From: Duganella levis
GTDB taxonomy: Bacteria; Pseudomonadota; Gammaproteobacteria; Burkholderiales; Burkholderiaceae_D
Direction of reading: 5' to 3'
Assembly: GCF_009857605.1 (NCBI RefSeq)
Contig: NZ_WWCT01000004.1
Coordinates: 186,001 to 250,000 of the forward strand
Length of the DNA: 64,000 nt
Shown: positions 1 to 10,286 of the stretch, piece after piece
Layout: each line of letters starts with the position of its first letter
Position numbering within the stretch: position 1 is the stretch's first letter
Position numbers and translations under genes: made by a program
The notes under the pieces: generated by a model
What the model saw: the letters and a program-made list of their open reading frames with translations, nothing else
Database searches by the model: none
What the model was told of the DNA's origin: nothing

Positions 1-392
1 GGCACGTCGATGACTGCGTAGGCGGCACGGAACAGCAGTATCGCTGCGCACGTCAGCTCCAGGCTGGGGTGCCCCATCAGCGGCAGGCTGAAGAACAGCG
101 CGAAGGCCAGCGCGCACGGCAGCGTGCCCAGCACAATCAGCCGGCGGTAGCCAATGCCATGGTTCTGCGCCCGGCTGGCCAGCAGGCCGGCGCCCAGGTC
201 CAGCAGCAGGTCGCCGCAGAACACCACCGCCATCAACAGGCTGACCTGCTGCGGCGCTACGCCCAGCAAATCGGTCAGCAGGAACAGCAGCGTCACGTCC
301 ACGCTGCCCAGCAACAGATTCTTGCCGAAATTGCCGGCCGAGTAGCCGATCAGGTGGCGGTCACGGCTCAGCAGATAGCGATGACCGCTCAT
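1..392 (-). CDS. GPH-type sugar carrier of the MFS, N-terminal part (cut by window edge)
   Basis: The frame opens with ATG at 392 and runs off the left edge after about 130 residues. The visible part begins MSGHRYLLSRDRHLIGYSAG and holds alternating hydrophobic helices with a short arginine-rich cytoplasmic loop (NHGIGYRR). This fits the first four helices of a glycoside-pentoside-hexuronide:cation symporter (MelB/SLC45-like superfamily). It starts only 6 bases after the stop of the ROK regulator gene, so the two are surely cotranscribed. With the divergent TonB receptor this suggests a two-membrane sugar uptake pair. The substrate cannot be told from the fragment. Another MFS subfamily remains possible because the C-terminal half is missing. 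Confidence 0.72.
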   Translation of the reverse strand, partial: MSGHRYLLSRDRHLIGYSAGNFGKNLLLGSVDVTLLFLLTDLLGVAPQQVSLLMAVVFCGDLLLDLGAGLLASRAQNHGIGYRRLIVLGTLPCALAFALFFSLPLMGHPSLELTCAAILLFRAAYAVIDV

Positions 393-398
393 GGCGCC

Positions 399-1523
399 TT
401 ACCAGAACGACACGGCGCTGGAAGCGTGGATCGGCAACAGGGCCGCACCCAGCGCGATTGAGCTGCCGCCCAGCCGCGACACGCGGATGGCGGCGGATGG
501 CCGGTGCGCCGGCCAGCGCAACTGCCCCTGGTTGAGGCGCGCCGCCAGCCGCGCCATGAGCGATTCCGGCAATGGGCTGGAGAAGATGATTTCGCCCGGA
601 TCGAACCACGAGATGGCGCTGTTGACCACCAGTTCCAGCTGGCCGGCGGCGCGCTCCAGCCAGCGCTCGATCACCGCCTCATGGCCGGCCACCGCCTGAT
701 CGAAATGCGCCACCGACTGGATTGGACAGCCGGCCTCGCGCAGCACCGACAGCAGGTCCATCGTGGTCGGACGCGGCTGGTCCATCGGATACAGGCCGCC
801 GATATCGCCGGCGCCGCCGAATTGCCCCTTCAGCAGGCGGCCGTCCTCGATCACGCCGGCGCCGATGCCATAGCCGAGCAGGAACACCACCGCCGTCGCC
901 GCGCGCCGCACGGTATCGTCCAGATAGTATTCGGCCAGCGCCGACAGGTTGGCGTCGTTCTCCAGCATGGTAGGCAGGCCCAGCGCATCATCGAGGAGCT
1001 GGCGCAGCGGCACGTCGCGCCAGCCAGGCAGGTCGTTGACGATGTTCCAGCTGTTGCCGGCGCGTCCCTTCGGCGGCCCCGGCAGGCCGACGCCAACGCC
1101 GAGAAAACGCCCGCCCAGCAATTTATGCCGGACCGACAGTTCGGTGATGCGCTGTTCCAGCAGGCGCGCAAACGCCTGCGGGTCCGGCGCGCCGACATCT
1201 TCGCTGGTCAGCGAAATGATGCCGCCGGCGTAATCGACCAGCGCGATCTCCAGCACACCCTTGTGCAGCGTGGCGCCGACCGCGAAGCCGCCCGCCGGCG
1301 AAATCGTCAGCGGCACCGTCGGCCGGCCACGACCGCTGACATCGGCCGACGCCTGCTCCTCCACCAACCCCAGGCTGATCAGGTTGCGCGACAGCTTGGT
1401 CAGCGCCGAATTGCTGACCTGCAGCGCCAGCGACAGCTCGGTGCGTGGCATCGCGCCCTTGGTCCGCAGGTGCCATAACAAACGTTTTTCTTCTGAAGAC
1501 AGTTTTAGCCGCGCAATTTTCAT
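399..1523 (-). CDS. ROK-family transcriptional regulator lacking the zinc motif
   Basis: The protein has about 374 residues when read from MKIARLKLSSEEKRLLWHL. An upstream in-frame start at 1559 would add 12 residues that look non-native. The N-terminus holds a winged helix (residues about 8-65, with TELSLALQVSNSALTKLSRNL). The rest is a sugar-kinase-like ROK fold with ENDAN near residue 190 and the glycine-rich loop GYGIGAGVIEDG. The usual ROK zinc cluster (CxCGxxGC) is absent. In its place stands GDIGGLYPMDQP, so sugar sensing probably differs from NagC/Mlc. The gene is divergent from the TonB receptor and cotranscribed with the carrier downstream. It most likely represses both and responds to the imported sugar; the sugar is unknown. 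Confidence 0.88.
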   Translation of the reverse strand: MKIARLKLSSEEKRLLWHLRTKGAMPRTELSLALQVSNSALTKLSRNLISLGLVEEQASADVSGRGRPTVPLTISPAGGFAVGATLHKGVLEIALVDYAGGIISLTSEDVGAPDPQAFARLLEQRITELSVRHKLLGGRFLGVGVGLPGPPKGRAGNSWNIVNDLPGWRDVPLRQLLDDALGLPTMLENDANLSALAEYYLDDTVRRAATAVVFLLGYGIGAGVIEDGRLLKGQFGGAGDIGGLYPMDQPRPTTMDLLSVLREAGCPIQSVAHFDQAVAGHEAVIERWLERAAGQLELVVNSAISWFDPGEIIFSSPLPESLMARLAARLNQGQLRWPAHRPSAAIRVSRLGGSSIALGAALLPIHASSAVSFW

Positions 1524-1528
1524 ACAAA

Positions 1529-1603
1529 CGGTATAAAACAGACAATTCTTGTCACACAATTGTCATATTCTATTTATTTTACAAGTAATAAATAATTATA
1601 CCG
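1529..1603. promoter_or_regulatory. Divergent promoter region of ROK and TonB receptor with inverted repeats
   Basis: Two 8-base arms, CGGTATAA (1529-1536) and TTATACCG (1596-1603), form a perfect inverted repeat with a 59-base spacer. Between them lie GACAATTCTTGTC (1541-1553, five-base arms) and the palindrome ACAATTGT (1556-1563). The stretch is much richer in A+T than the flanking genes. These are plausible ROK operator half-sites. The exact operator is inference. Confidence 0.4.
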
Positions 1604-1658
1604 AAAATGCCGTCCTATACTCGCCGCCAGTTGCCTTCCCTACCCACTGGAGAAATCG

Positions 1659-4142
1659 ATGAGTACCAAAAAGAAGATGCTGGCGCACGCCATCAGCATG
1701 GCATGCGCGGTCGCCGGCCCCGCGCTGGCACAAGAAACCACGCCGTCCGCAGAAGCCCCGGCCGCCGAGGTCGACAGCGTGGTGGTCACCGGTTCGGCCC
1801 GCCCGCAGCGCCGTTTTGACGTCTCGTATGCCGTCAACGCGCTGTCGCAGAACGAGGTGCAGAAACTGGCGCCGCAAAGCATGGCCGACCTGCTGGGCAA
1901 GCTGCCCGGCATCCAGGTTGAGGCCACCGGCGGCGAGGTGCAGAACATCACCCGCGTGCGCGGCATTCCGACCGACGACGGCCTGGCGCTGTTCCAGCAG
2001 GACGGCCTGCCGCTGTTCACCGAAATCAACGGCTTCTTCTTCCGTGGCGACAGCCTCAACCGCTACGACCTGATGACCAAAAGCCTCGAAGTCGTGCGTG
2101 GCGGCCCGGCCTCGATCTACGCCAGCCAGGCGGCGGCCATCGTCAACAGCAGCACCGTCACCGGCACCGACAAAACCAAGGGCAAGGCGCAAGTAACGCT
2201 GGGCACCACCGGCCTGGCGCGGCTCGACCTGTACCAGGCCGGCAAGATCGACGACCAGACCTTCTACGCGGTCGGCGGCTTTATCCGCCAGGATGACGGT
2301 CACCGCGACAACGGCTTCCCCAACGACAAGGGCGGCCAGATCCGGGGCAACCTCAAGCGCGTACTGGAACACGGCACGCTGACCGTCAGCGGCAACTACC
2401 TGAACGACCACAACACCTTCTACCTGCCGATCCCGATTGCCGACCCGCGCAATCCATCGGCCTCGCTGAACCAGTACATCGACTACTTCGACGGCACCAT
2501 GAATTCGCCGGCGCTGCGCAATGTGCCGATGAAATATCGCGACGGCAACGGCAATCTGGTGACCGACACGCGCGACCTGGCCAACGGCCGCCATCTGGAA
2601 TACGGCAACCTCGGCGTGCAGTACGAGGGCGAACTGGGCCAGTGGCTGCTGTCGGCCAAGGCCGGCGCCACCAAGGGCACGCTGGACTTCGACGCCTTCT
2701 ATTCCACCTCCAACCCGGCCGACGCCACGCAGTTTGCCAACGGCTTCCTGGGCGCCGCCAAGACCGCGTTCGGCGCCGTCGATCATCTCGGCTACGCCAT
2801 CGCCGGCAGCAACGGCAGCCAGGTCTACAATCCCGCCGCTGCCTCCGGCCTGGTGATGCAGGCGCAATACCGCGCCGCCGGCTCGGACTTTTATTCCAAC
2901 CAGGCCGACATCAACCTGACGCGCAACTTCCAGACCGGCAGCGGCAACCACGACGTCAAGCTGGGCGTCTACCTGAGCGGCTACGGCCAGACCAGCAAGT
3001 CGGTCTACAACGACATGCTGATCGAGGTACAAGGCAAGCCGCGCACGCTGGACATGGTGGCCTACTCGGCCTCCGGCGCGGTGCTCGGGTCGGTGACCGA
3101 CAACGGCGTGCTGCGCTACACCACCACGCTGAATCAGGGCGACGTCGACGCGCGCATGGGCGCCTTCTACGTCAACGACACCTGGGAAGTCTCGGACCGC
3201 CTGCGCCTGGACGGCGGCCTGCGCCGCGAACGCTATCACTACGACGGCTACGCGCTGCTGACCAACCAGGTCAACCTGGGCGATGCCAAAACGCTGGCCG
3301 ACGACACCACCCGCGCCTTCACCGGCGGCGTGCAGGCGCACAAGTACAACATCAACACCATCAACTGGACGCTGGGCGCCAACTACGACTTCACCAAACA
3401 GCTGGGCGCCTATGCACGCGCCTCGCACCTGGAAGTGCCGCCGTCGATGCAGGTGGCGGCGTCGGTCGACCCGCTGGTGCTGAAGACCAAGGCCAACCAG
3501 TTTGAAGCCGGCTTCAAGGCGACCATGGGCCGCTCCTACCTGTACGTGACCGGCTTCTACACCCAGTTCAACCCGCTGAACGCCTCGTTCGTCGCGTTCA
3601 ACCCGGCCACCGGCCGCAACGACCAGACCGTGCCGTTCTTCGGCAAGGCGGTGGTCAAGGGCGCCGAGCTGGATGGTTCGCTGGCGCTGGGACCGCGCTT
3701 CTCGCTGGCCGGTTCGCTGACGGTGCAGGATCCGCAGTACCGCGACTTCGTCAACGCCACCGGCGCCGATCCGTCCAAGGTGGTTGGCAACCAGATCATC
3801 CGCGAGCCTAAGGTGTTCGGCAACATCCGCCCGAACTACGACTTCAATGTGCAGGATTATCTGGTTGAGATGTACGGCAGCTACTCCTACACCGGCAAGC
3901 GCTATGTCGACTTCTTCGAGGCCACCGCGCTGCCGGCCTATCACTCGCTGGGGGGCGGCGTCTCGGTCACGCGCGGCGACTGGAAGCTGCAACTGTCCGG
4001 CGACAACCTTACCGATGCGAAAGGCCTGACCGAAGGCAATACGCGCACTGATACACTGGCGGGCCAGGGCAGCCAGCAGGCCATCTACGGACGTCCCGTG
4101 TTTGGCCGCAGCTTCCGCCTGGTCCTGAGTAAAGCATGGTGA
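1659..4142 (+). CDS. TonB-dependent outer membrane receptor (probable sugar uptake)
   Basis: This is an 827-residue outer membrane receptor. It has a signal peptide (MSTKKKMLAHAISMACAVAGPALAQ region) and a TonB-box-like VDSVVVTGSA near residue 40. The plug domain follows (residues about 55-170, with LLGKLPGIQV, VRGIPTDDGLALFQQDG and LEVVRGGPASIY). After it comes a long beta-barrel that ends in SFRLVLSKAW, with a terminal aromatic residue. The start is supported by GGAGA eight bases upstream. It is divergent from a ROK regulator and GPH-type carrier, and no Fur box is visible, so a carbohydrate is more likely than a siderophore. The sequence does not show which carbohydrate. The stop overlaps the region where the next gene begins, so both are likely one transcript. 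Confidence 0.9.
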   Translation: MSTKKKMLAHAISMACAVAGPALAQETTPSAEAPAAEVDSVVVTGSARPQRRFDVSYAVNALSQNEVQKLAPQSMADLLGKLPGIQVEATGGEVQNITRVRGIPTDDGLALFQQDGLPLFTEINGFFFRGDSLNRYDLMTKSLEVVRGGPASIYASQAAAIVNSSTVTGTDKTKGKAQVTLGTTGLARLDLYQAGKIDDQTFYAVGGFIRQDDGHRDNGFPNDKGGQIRGNLKRVLEHGTLTVSGNYLNDHNTFYLPIPIADPRNPSASLNQYIDYFDGTMNSPALRNVPMKYRDGNGNLVTDTRDLANGRHLEYGNLGVQYEGELGQWLLSAKAGATKGTLDFDAFYSTSNPADATQFANGFLGAAKTAFGAVDHLGYAIAGSNGSQVYNPAAASGLVMQAQYRAAGSDFYSNQADINLTRNFQTGSGNHDVKLGVYLSGYGQTSKSVYNDMLIEVQGKPRTLDMVAYSASGAVLGSVTDNGVLRYTTTLNQGDVDARMGAFYVNDTWEVSDRLRLDGGLRRERYHYDGYALLTNQVNLGDAKTLADDTTRAFTGGVQAHKYNINTINWTLGANYDFTKQLGAYARASHLEVPPSMQVAASVDPLVLKTKANQFEAGFKATMGRSYLYVTGFYTQFNPLNASFVAFNPATGRNDQTVPFFGKAVVKGAELDGSLALGPRFSLAGSLTVQDPQYRDFVNATGADPSKVVGNQIIREPKVFGNIRPNYDFNVQDYLVEMYGSYSYTGKRYVDFFEATALPAYHSLGGGVSVTRGDWKLQLSGDNLTDAKGLTEGNTRTDTLAGQGSQQAIYGRPVFGRSFRLVLSKAW

Positions 4143-4147
4143 ACCGA

Positions 4148-5305
4148 ATGATGAAAAAAACCTTACTGCCGCTGTCCTTCGCCCTGTCGCTCGCCTGGTC
4201 GCTGCCGGGCGGCGCCGCCCCTGTCACCGACCAGCACTGGTCGCTGCTGGCGCGGCAACTGTTCCCGGCGTTGAGCGACATGGGCAACGCCCGCCTCGAC
4301 AACGCCAACGCCGTGCTGGCCGCGCGCCGCGCCCGCATCGACGCCTGCCAGCAGGCGCCGACCTGCGTGCTGAACGCCGGGCTGTGGAGCGACGCCGAAA
4401 TCGGCGAACTGGCCGCTGCGGCCGCCAAAGCGCCGGCCTCGGCCTGGCGCAAGCCGGCGCTGGCCGACGACGGCATCCCGGCCCAGGTTGGGCGCGAACT
4501 GCGCGGCTTGAACAGCATCCTGCAGGTGTACGGACTGGGTGCGGCGCCGCACTACCCGCTGATCGACGGCCCGCTTGAGCCGGCCGGCAGCCAGCACTTC
4601 ACCGCCACCGTGGCTGACGCTGTAGCGATGGCCAAGGCCGGCGCCGACGATCCGGCGCTGGCGCTCGATCCAAGCCTGCGGCTGGCGGTGGCCCTGCTGG
4701 ACGCGAACGGCCGCGACGACGCCATCGCCTTCGAGCCACTCGATCCGCAGCACAACGCAGCGGCGCTAGGCCGCGCCCACATCATCGACTGGAAGCTGTA
4801 CCGCTACACGGCGCTCATCATTCCCGGCATCGGCCCGGAAAACGCGCTGCCGCTCAGCCCGCGCGGCAAGCTCAATGTGCGCATGGCCGCCAAGCGCTTT
4901 GCCGACGGCGAAGCGCCGTTCATCATCCTCAGCGGCGCATCGGTGCATCCGCGCGGCACCCGCTACGTGGAAGCGGTGGAGATGCGACGCGCGCTGATCG
5001 AACGCTATGGCGTGCCGGCCGAGTCCGTCATCATCGAGCCCTATGCGCGCCATACCACCACCAACCTGCGCAACGTCACGCGCCGGCTGGTGGCGATGGG
5101 CGCGCCGCTGGACAAGGACAGCCTGATCATCACCAATACCGGCCAGAGCGGCTATATCGAGAGCCCGGAGTTTTCGGCGCGCAACCAGAAGGAACTGGGC
5201 TACCTGCCGGGCACGGTGGGTAAGCGCTTGTCGCCGACCGAGCTGACCTTCCGGCCCTCGGCCAAATCGCTGCGCATCGATCCGGCTGATCCGCTCGATC
5301 CTTAA
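4148..5305 (+). CDS. Secreted DUF218 (YdcF/SanA-like) protein
   Basis: The protein has about 385 residues. Start MMKKTLLPLSFALSLAWSL begins a clear signal peptide; an ATG at 4136 inside the receptor gene is a less likely alternative. The C-terminal half is a DUF218 domain: YTALIIPGIGPEN, FIILSGASVHPRGTRYVEA, RRALIERYGVPAESVIIE and SLIITNTGQSGYI. The roughly 200 N-terminal residues are helical and I do not recognise them. The gene follows the TonB receptor without a gap, so it probably belongs to the same uptake locus. DUF218 proteins have been linked to envelope functions but no reaction is established. Its stop shares the tetranucleotide TTAA (5302-5305) with the convergent monooxygenase gene. 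Confidence 0.8.
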   Translation: MMKKTLLPLSFALSLAWSLPGGAAPVTDQHWSLLARQLFPALSDMGNARLDNANAVLAARRARIDACQQAPTCVLNAGLWSDAEIGELAAAAAKAPASAWRKPALADDGIPAQVGRELRGLNSILQVYGLGAAPHYPLIDGPLEPAGSQHFTATVADAVAMAKAGADDPALALDPSLRLAVALLDANGRDDAIAFEPLDPQHNAAALGRAHIIDWKLYRYTALIIPGIGPENALPLSPRGKLNVRMAAKRFADGEAPFIILSGASVHPRGTRYVEAVEMRRALIERYGVPAESVIIEPYARHTTTNLRNVTRRLVAMGAPLDKDSLIITNTGQSGYIESPEFSARNQKELGYLPGTVGKRLSPTELTFRPSAKSLRIDPADPLDP

Positions 5306-6747
5306 GCCTTAGTGCTGAACCACGGCGCGGCGGCCTGAGACAGGTCGCCGTCGCCGTCACGCCAGACCACCACGCCATCCGGCCGCACCAGCAAGGCGTG
5401 GTAGTCCAGCCGGTCCGGCACGCGGCCGGTCACATACTTGACGCCATGTTGCGCGGCCCAGCTGCGCATCGCTGGATCGGCGTCAAAGTCCAGCAGCATG
5501 CCCTGGCCGTCGCGCATCAGCGCCTGCACTGTCACGCCATCAATTTCAAAGTTAGGCACGCTGTTGGTGGCGATGCCCCACACACGGCCGGCGATATAGG
5601 TCGCGCCATCGCGCGTCTTGATCAAATCGCGGAAGATTGCATGCAGCGCGCTGGCCTCCGGGCCGGGACGCATGATGGCAACCTGCGCGCGCGACCAGTC
5701 CAGCACACGGACGCCAAGCGGATGGCGTTCGGCCTCGTAGCTGTCCAGCAGGCCGTCCGGCGCATCGCCGCGTATGGTGGCCGCTAGCTTCCAGCCAAGA
5801 TTCATCGCGTCGCCCAATCCCAGATTCAATCCCTGTCCGCCCAGCGGTGAATGAATGTGCGCCGCATCGCCGGCCAGCAGGATGCGGCCATTGCGGTAGC
5901 TGGTGGCTTGGCGCGCGCGGTCGGTCCACGTGGTAGCGACGTGCAGCGCGCTGATGGTGACGTCGGTAGCCGAAATCCGGCGCAGCACCGATTGCAGATG
6001 TTCCAGCGTGACCGCCTCGCCGCGCTGATGAAAAGCGCCGCCATCAAAATCCTGGATCGCCAGATAGCCCGGCTGCGATTGGAAGTACATACCGCGCGGC
6101 GTGACGTTGCGGCCAGGCTTAAGCAGTTCCGGATTGGCGAAATCGACCTTCACCGTGTAGCCGGTAAATTCCGGCTCGGTGCCGGCGAACTCAAAGCCGC
6201 CCTCCTTGCGCACCACGCTGCGCGCGCCGTCGCAGCCAACCAGCCACAAGGCGCGAAAGATGCTGTCGCTAGTCCGCACGGTAACGCCGGCGTCGTCCTG
6301 TTTAACTCCGGTCACGCCGACGCCGCGCAGTATCTCAACGCCCAGCGACTGCGCGCGGCGCGTCAGCACCGCTTCGGTCTCCGCCATTTCGGAGATCATG
6401 CTGGTGGGCGTGGAACTGGGCAGGCGATGGGACCACTGCGCGGTATCGATATCGCCGTACAAAAACGGAATACCGGCAAAGTGCCCCGCCTGCGTGGAGC
6501 CCACATGGCCGAATGGATTCTTGAGCCGCTTGGGCACCTCCAGCTGATCGAGCAGGCCGCGGCGGTCCAGCGCCTCGATCGACGGCGCGTTCAGTCCCCG
6601 GATGCCGAACGGCAGTTGCTTCAATGGCGTGTGCGGATCGTCGGCCTTCTCCAGCATCAGCACCGAACAGTTGGCCAGCGCCAGCTCGCAAGCGAGAAAC
6701 AGGCCGACCGGGCCGGCGCCTGAAATAATGATGTCGTAAGTTTTCAT
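5302..6747 (-). CDS. FAD-dependent aromatic monooxygenase (PheA/TfdB family)
   Basis: The protein has 481 residues from MKTYDIIISGAGPVGLFLAC. This start puts the Rossmann motif GAGPVG at residue 8; a 17-residue longer reading has no support. Other flavoprotein marks are the DG motif near LVGCDGARSVVRKEGG and the GD motif AGDAAHIHSPLGGQGLNLG, followed by DAMNLGWKLAA. These are typical of class A flavin hydroxylases that use NAD(P)H and O2 on phenolic or polyketide-like substrates. The C-terminus carries the usual thioredoxin-like extension ending WRDGDGDLSQAAAPWF. The AraC regulator gene ends 54 bases upstream on the same strand and likely shares the transcript. The substrate is unknown. Confidence 0.88.
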   Translation of the reverse strand: MKTYDIIISGAGPVGLFLACELALANCSVLMLEKADDPHTPLKQLPFGIRGLNAPSIEALDRRGLLDQLEVPKRLKNPFGHVGSTQAGHFAGIPFLYGDIDTAQWSHRLPSSTPTSMISEMAETEAVLTRRAQSLGVEILRGVGVTGVKQDDAGVTVRTSDSIFRALWLVGCDGARSVVRKEGGFEFAGTEPEFTGYTVKVDFANPELLKPGRNVTPRGMYFQSQPGYLAIQDFDGGAFHQRGEAVTLEHLQSVLRRISATDVTISALHVATTWTDRARQATSYRNGRILLAGDAAHIHSPLGGQGLNLGLGDAMNLGWKLAATIRGDAPDGLLDSYEAERHPLGVRVLDWSRAQVAIMRPGPEASALHAIFRDLIKTRDGATYIAGRVWGIATNSVPNFEIDGVTVQALMRDGQGMLLDFDADPAMRSWAAQHGVKYVTGRVPDRLDYHALLVRPDGVVVWRDGDGDLSQAAAPWFSTKA

Positions 6748-6801
6748 GCCGGCCAGTCTAAATTTTGCTGGCCAGGCCGGATTGTACAAACGCGACAAAA
6801 A

Positions 6802-7566
6802 CTACGGCCGACGCTTGCGCGCGAATGCGGCCGGCGTCATGCCGCTGTAGCGCTTGAACTCCCGGCTCAGATGCGACTGATCGGTGTAGCCCAGCGCCTG
6901 CGCCAGTTCGGCAAGGTTCGCATCCGGCTCGGTCCACAGGCGGTTGCGCGCCTGTTCAAAGCGCATCAGGCCGGAGACGTCCTTCACCGTATGGCCGGAC
7001 GACTGCTTGAACTTGCGCTCCAGCGTGCGCACCGTCGCATGCGCCGCTGCGGCCACCTCGCTGACCGGCATCACGCCGCGCGCCTCCAGCATCGCCGCGC
7101 CGGCCTTGAACAGCGTGGGATCGACCGCCGTCGGCTGCGCGCCGCTGAAATAGTCCGCCAGCAGCGCCACCGCATCCTCGATCCGCCCCTCCGCCACGCA
7201 GGCCTGCAAAGCCGGTTGCAGCACCGCCACCGGATGTTCGAACACCCGCAAGCCATCCTTGTCCGGCGGCAGGCCGAGCAAATCGAACACGGTCCACGGA
7301 TAACAGCGGATGCCGATCACGTCCAGCACGCCGTCGGTGGTCAGATGCAGCGGCTGGTTGAGCAAGCCCATCAAGAACGGCGACGGCAGCGCCTTGCCAT
7401 CGAGATAACAGCTGCCGAAGTAAAAAATGATCTCCGCATACCCATCCGGGATGATTTCGAAGCTCGGCCCATGGTCGGCGCGGCGGGTATGCCAAAAGCA
7501 CCGGATGGCGCCGCGCAACGGCTCCGGAGGTGCAAATTCGCGGTGAAGATCATGCATTGTAGTCAT
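6802..7566 (-). CDS. AraC-family transcriptional regulator
   Basis: The protein has 254 residues. The N-terminal half (EIIPDGYAEIIFYFGSCYLDG, GIRCYPWTVFDLLGLP) resembles the beta-rich sensor domain seen in AraC regulators with a DUF6597-like N-terminus. Residues about 155-252 hold two helix-turn-helix units: VSEVAAAAHATVRTLERKFK and LAELAQALGYTDQSHLSREF, followed by the family signature SGMTPAAFARKRRP. It precedes the FAD monooxygenase on the same strand and is most simply its regulator. Its promoter lies in the 187-base gap that also carries the oppositely directed groES promoter. Confidence 0.9.
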   Translation of the reverse strand: MTTMHDLHREFAPPEPLRGAIRCFWHTRRADHGPSFEIIPDGYAEIIFYFGSCYLDGKALPSPFLMGLLNQPLHLTTDGVLDVIGIRCYPWTVFDLLGLPPDKDGLRVFEHPVAVLQPALQACVAEGRIEDAVALLADYFSGAQPTAVDPTLFKAGAAMLEARGVMPVSEVAAAAHATVRTLERKFKQSSGHTVKDVSGLMRFEQARNRLWTEPDANLAELAQALGYTDQSHLSREFKRYSGMTPAAFARKRRP

Positions 7567-7613
7567 AACGATACTATTTTCTTGTTTATTTGATGCTTCG
7601 CAAGCTTGCGCGC

Positions 7614-7643
7614 CTTGAAATGGACCAAGGTCGTCCCTATAAT
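7614..7643 (+). promoter_or_regulatory. groESL promoter (sigma-70 and sigma-32-like elements overlap)
   Basis: TTGAAA (7615-7620) and TATAAT (7638-7643) are separated by 17 bases, an almost ideal sigma-70 promoter. The same bases can be read as a heat-shock promoter: CTTGAAA (7614-7620), 14 bases, then CCCTATAA (7635-7642), close to the sigma-32 consensus. The -10 hexamer touches the first base of the CIRCE operator. Confidence 0.72.
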
Positions 7644-7669
7644 TAGCACTCGTTACGGTGGAGTGCTAA
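7643..7669. promoter_or_regulatory. CIRCE operator (HrcA binding site)
   Basis: TTAGCACTC (7643-7651), nine spacer bases, then GAGTGCTAA (7661-7669): a perfect copy of the CIRCE element. It overlaps the -10 hexamer and start-site region of the groESL promoter, so HrcA would block initiation directly. hrcA itself is not in the window. Confidence 0.95.
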
Positions 7670-7753
7670 CAGCACCCAGCTCAACTTTCCGTCGTAGCAA
7701 TCTGATTGAAACGACAACCAACTGTACCATTGTTAAAAATTAAGGAGTTTTGT

Positions 7754-8044
7754 ATGAACCTTCGCCCTTTGAACGATCGCGTAATCGTCAAACGCCTCGA
7801 CCAGGAAACCAAAACTGCGTCCGGCCTGATCATCCCTGATGCGGCTGCTGAAAAACCAGATCAAGGCGAAGTCCTGGCGGTTGGCAATGGCAAGATCCTG
7901 GAAGACGGCAAAGTACGTCCTCTGGATGTCAAAGTAGGCGATCGCGTCCTGTTCGGCAAATACGCCGGCCAGACCGTCAAGATCGACGGCCAGGAACTGA
8001 TGGTCATGCGCGAAGAAGACATCATGGCGATCGTCACCAAGTAA
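7754..8044 (+). CDS. groES: Co-chaperonin GroES
   Basis: The protein has 96 residues beginning [18 protein letters not shown], full length for GroES. It shows the mobile-loop region [19 protein letters not shown] that contacts GroEL, and the C-terminal [14 protein letters not shown]. The start is fixed by AAGGAG at 7742-7747; a longer frame from 7706 would add 16 residues that do not belong to the family. It caps the GroEL folding chamber as a heptamer in the cytoplasm. groEL follows after 47 bases in the same operon, under CIRCE and heat-shock promoter control. Confidence 0.98.
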   Translation: MNLRPLNDRVIVKRLDQETKTASGLIIPDAAAEKPDQGEVLAVGNGKILEDGKVRPLDVKVGDRVLFGKYAGQTVKIDGQELMVMREEDIMAIVTK

Positions 8045-8061
8045 TTCTTGGTCTCGACTGA

Positions 8062-9741
<1,680 letters not shown>

Positions 9742-9773
9742 TGTTGCCGGCCGGCTGATCTAGCCTGCCAGAA

Positions 9774-9808
9774 GCCCGCGGACGCTACGGCGACGCGGGC
9801 TTTTTTTT
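9774..9808 (+). terminator. Rho-independent terminator of groESL
   Basis: GCCCGCG (9774-9780) pairs with CGCGGGC (9794-9800) across a 13-base loop and is followed directly by eight T residues (9801-9808). It lies 32 bases after the groEL stop. Confidence 0.93.
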
Positions 9809-9827
9809 GTCTGCTAAACTTGTGCAC

Positions 9828-10286
9828 ATGAAATTACTTACTCTTTTGCTCGCTGCCTTCGCGACGATGGCGCCGGCGATGGCGCAGGATTTGCCGCCGG
9901 TGCTGCATCCCGATCAACTGACTGCCATCCACGCGGCGCCTGGCGTCACGCTGTGGGAACTGAGCGGCCGCACCGCGCCTGCTGGCGCCCGCAGCGACAA
10001 AGTCAGCGTGGCGCTGTTCCGGCTCGAACCGGGCAAGGCCAGCGCGTGGAGCCACAACAAGCTGGGCGAGGAATCGTTCTTCGTGCTCAGCGGCGAAGGC
10101 GAGGTCTGGACCGACAGCAAGGTGCAGGCAGTGAAGCCGGGCTCCTATATCGTCATCCAGCCCAGCACGGTGCGCTCGATCCGCGCCAGCAAAGGCGTGC
10201 CGCTGACGTTCTACGCCATCACCTCGCCCGCGTGGAGCAGTGACGACGACGTCCTGACCACGGCCCCTGCCGGCGCACCCAAATAA
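9828..10286 (+). CDS. Secreted cupin-domain protein
   Basis: The protein has 152 residues from MKLLTLLLAAFATMAPAMAQ, a signal peptide; an upstream start seven codons earlier has no support. The mature part is a single cupin: WELSGRTAPAG, FRLEPGKASAWSHNKLGEE, FFVLSGEGEVWTDSK, VKPGSYIVIQPSTVRSIRA. Cupin motif 1 keeps one histidine and a glutamate (SHNKLGEE), but motif 2 lacks the usual histidine, so metal binding is uncertain. It begins only 20 bases after the groESL terminator without a clear ribosome site. Its stop overlaps the ATG of the next MFS gene (TAATG), so the two are translationally coupled. Function unknown. Confidence 0.75.
   Translation: MKLLTLLLAAFATMAPAMAQDLPPVLHPDQLTAIHAAPGVTLWELSGRTAPAGARSDKVSVALFRLEPGKASAWSHNKLGEESFFVLSGEGEVWTDSKVQAVKPGSYIVIQPSTVRSIRASKGVPLTFYAITSPAWSSDDDVLTTAPAGAPK

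Noticed and set aside
1596..3992. Long open frame antisense to the first TonB receptor (about 800 residues)
   Set aside because: It is in the frame complementary to a real receptor gene, is rich in Val, Gly, Arg and His without any recognisable domain, and follows from high GC in third codon positions.
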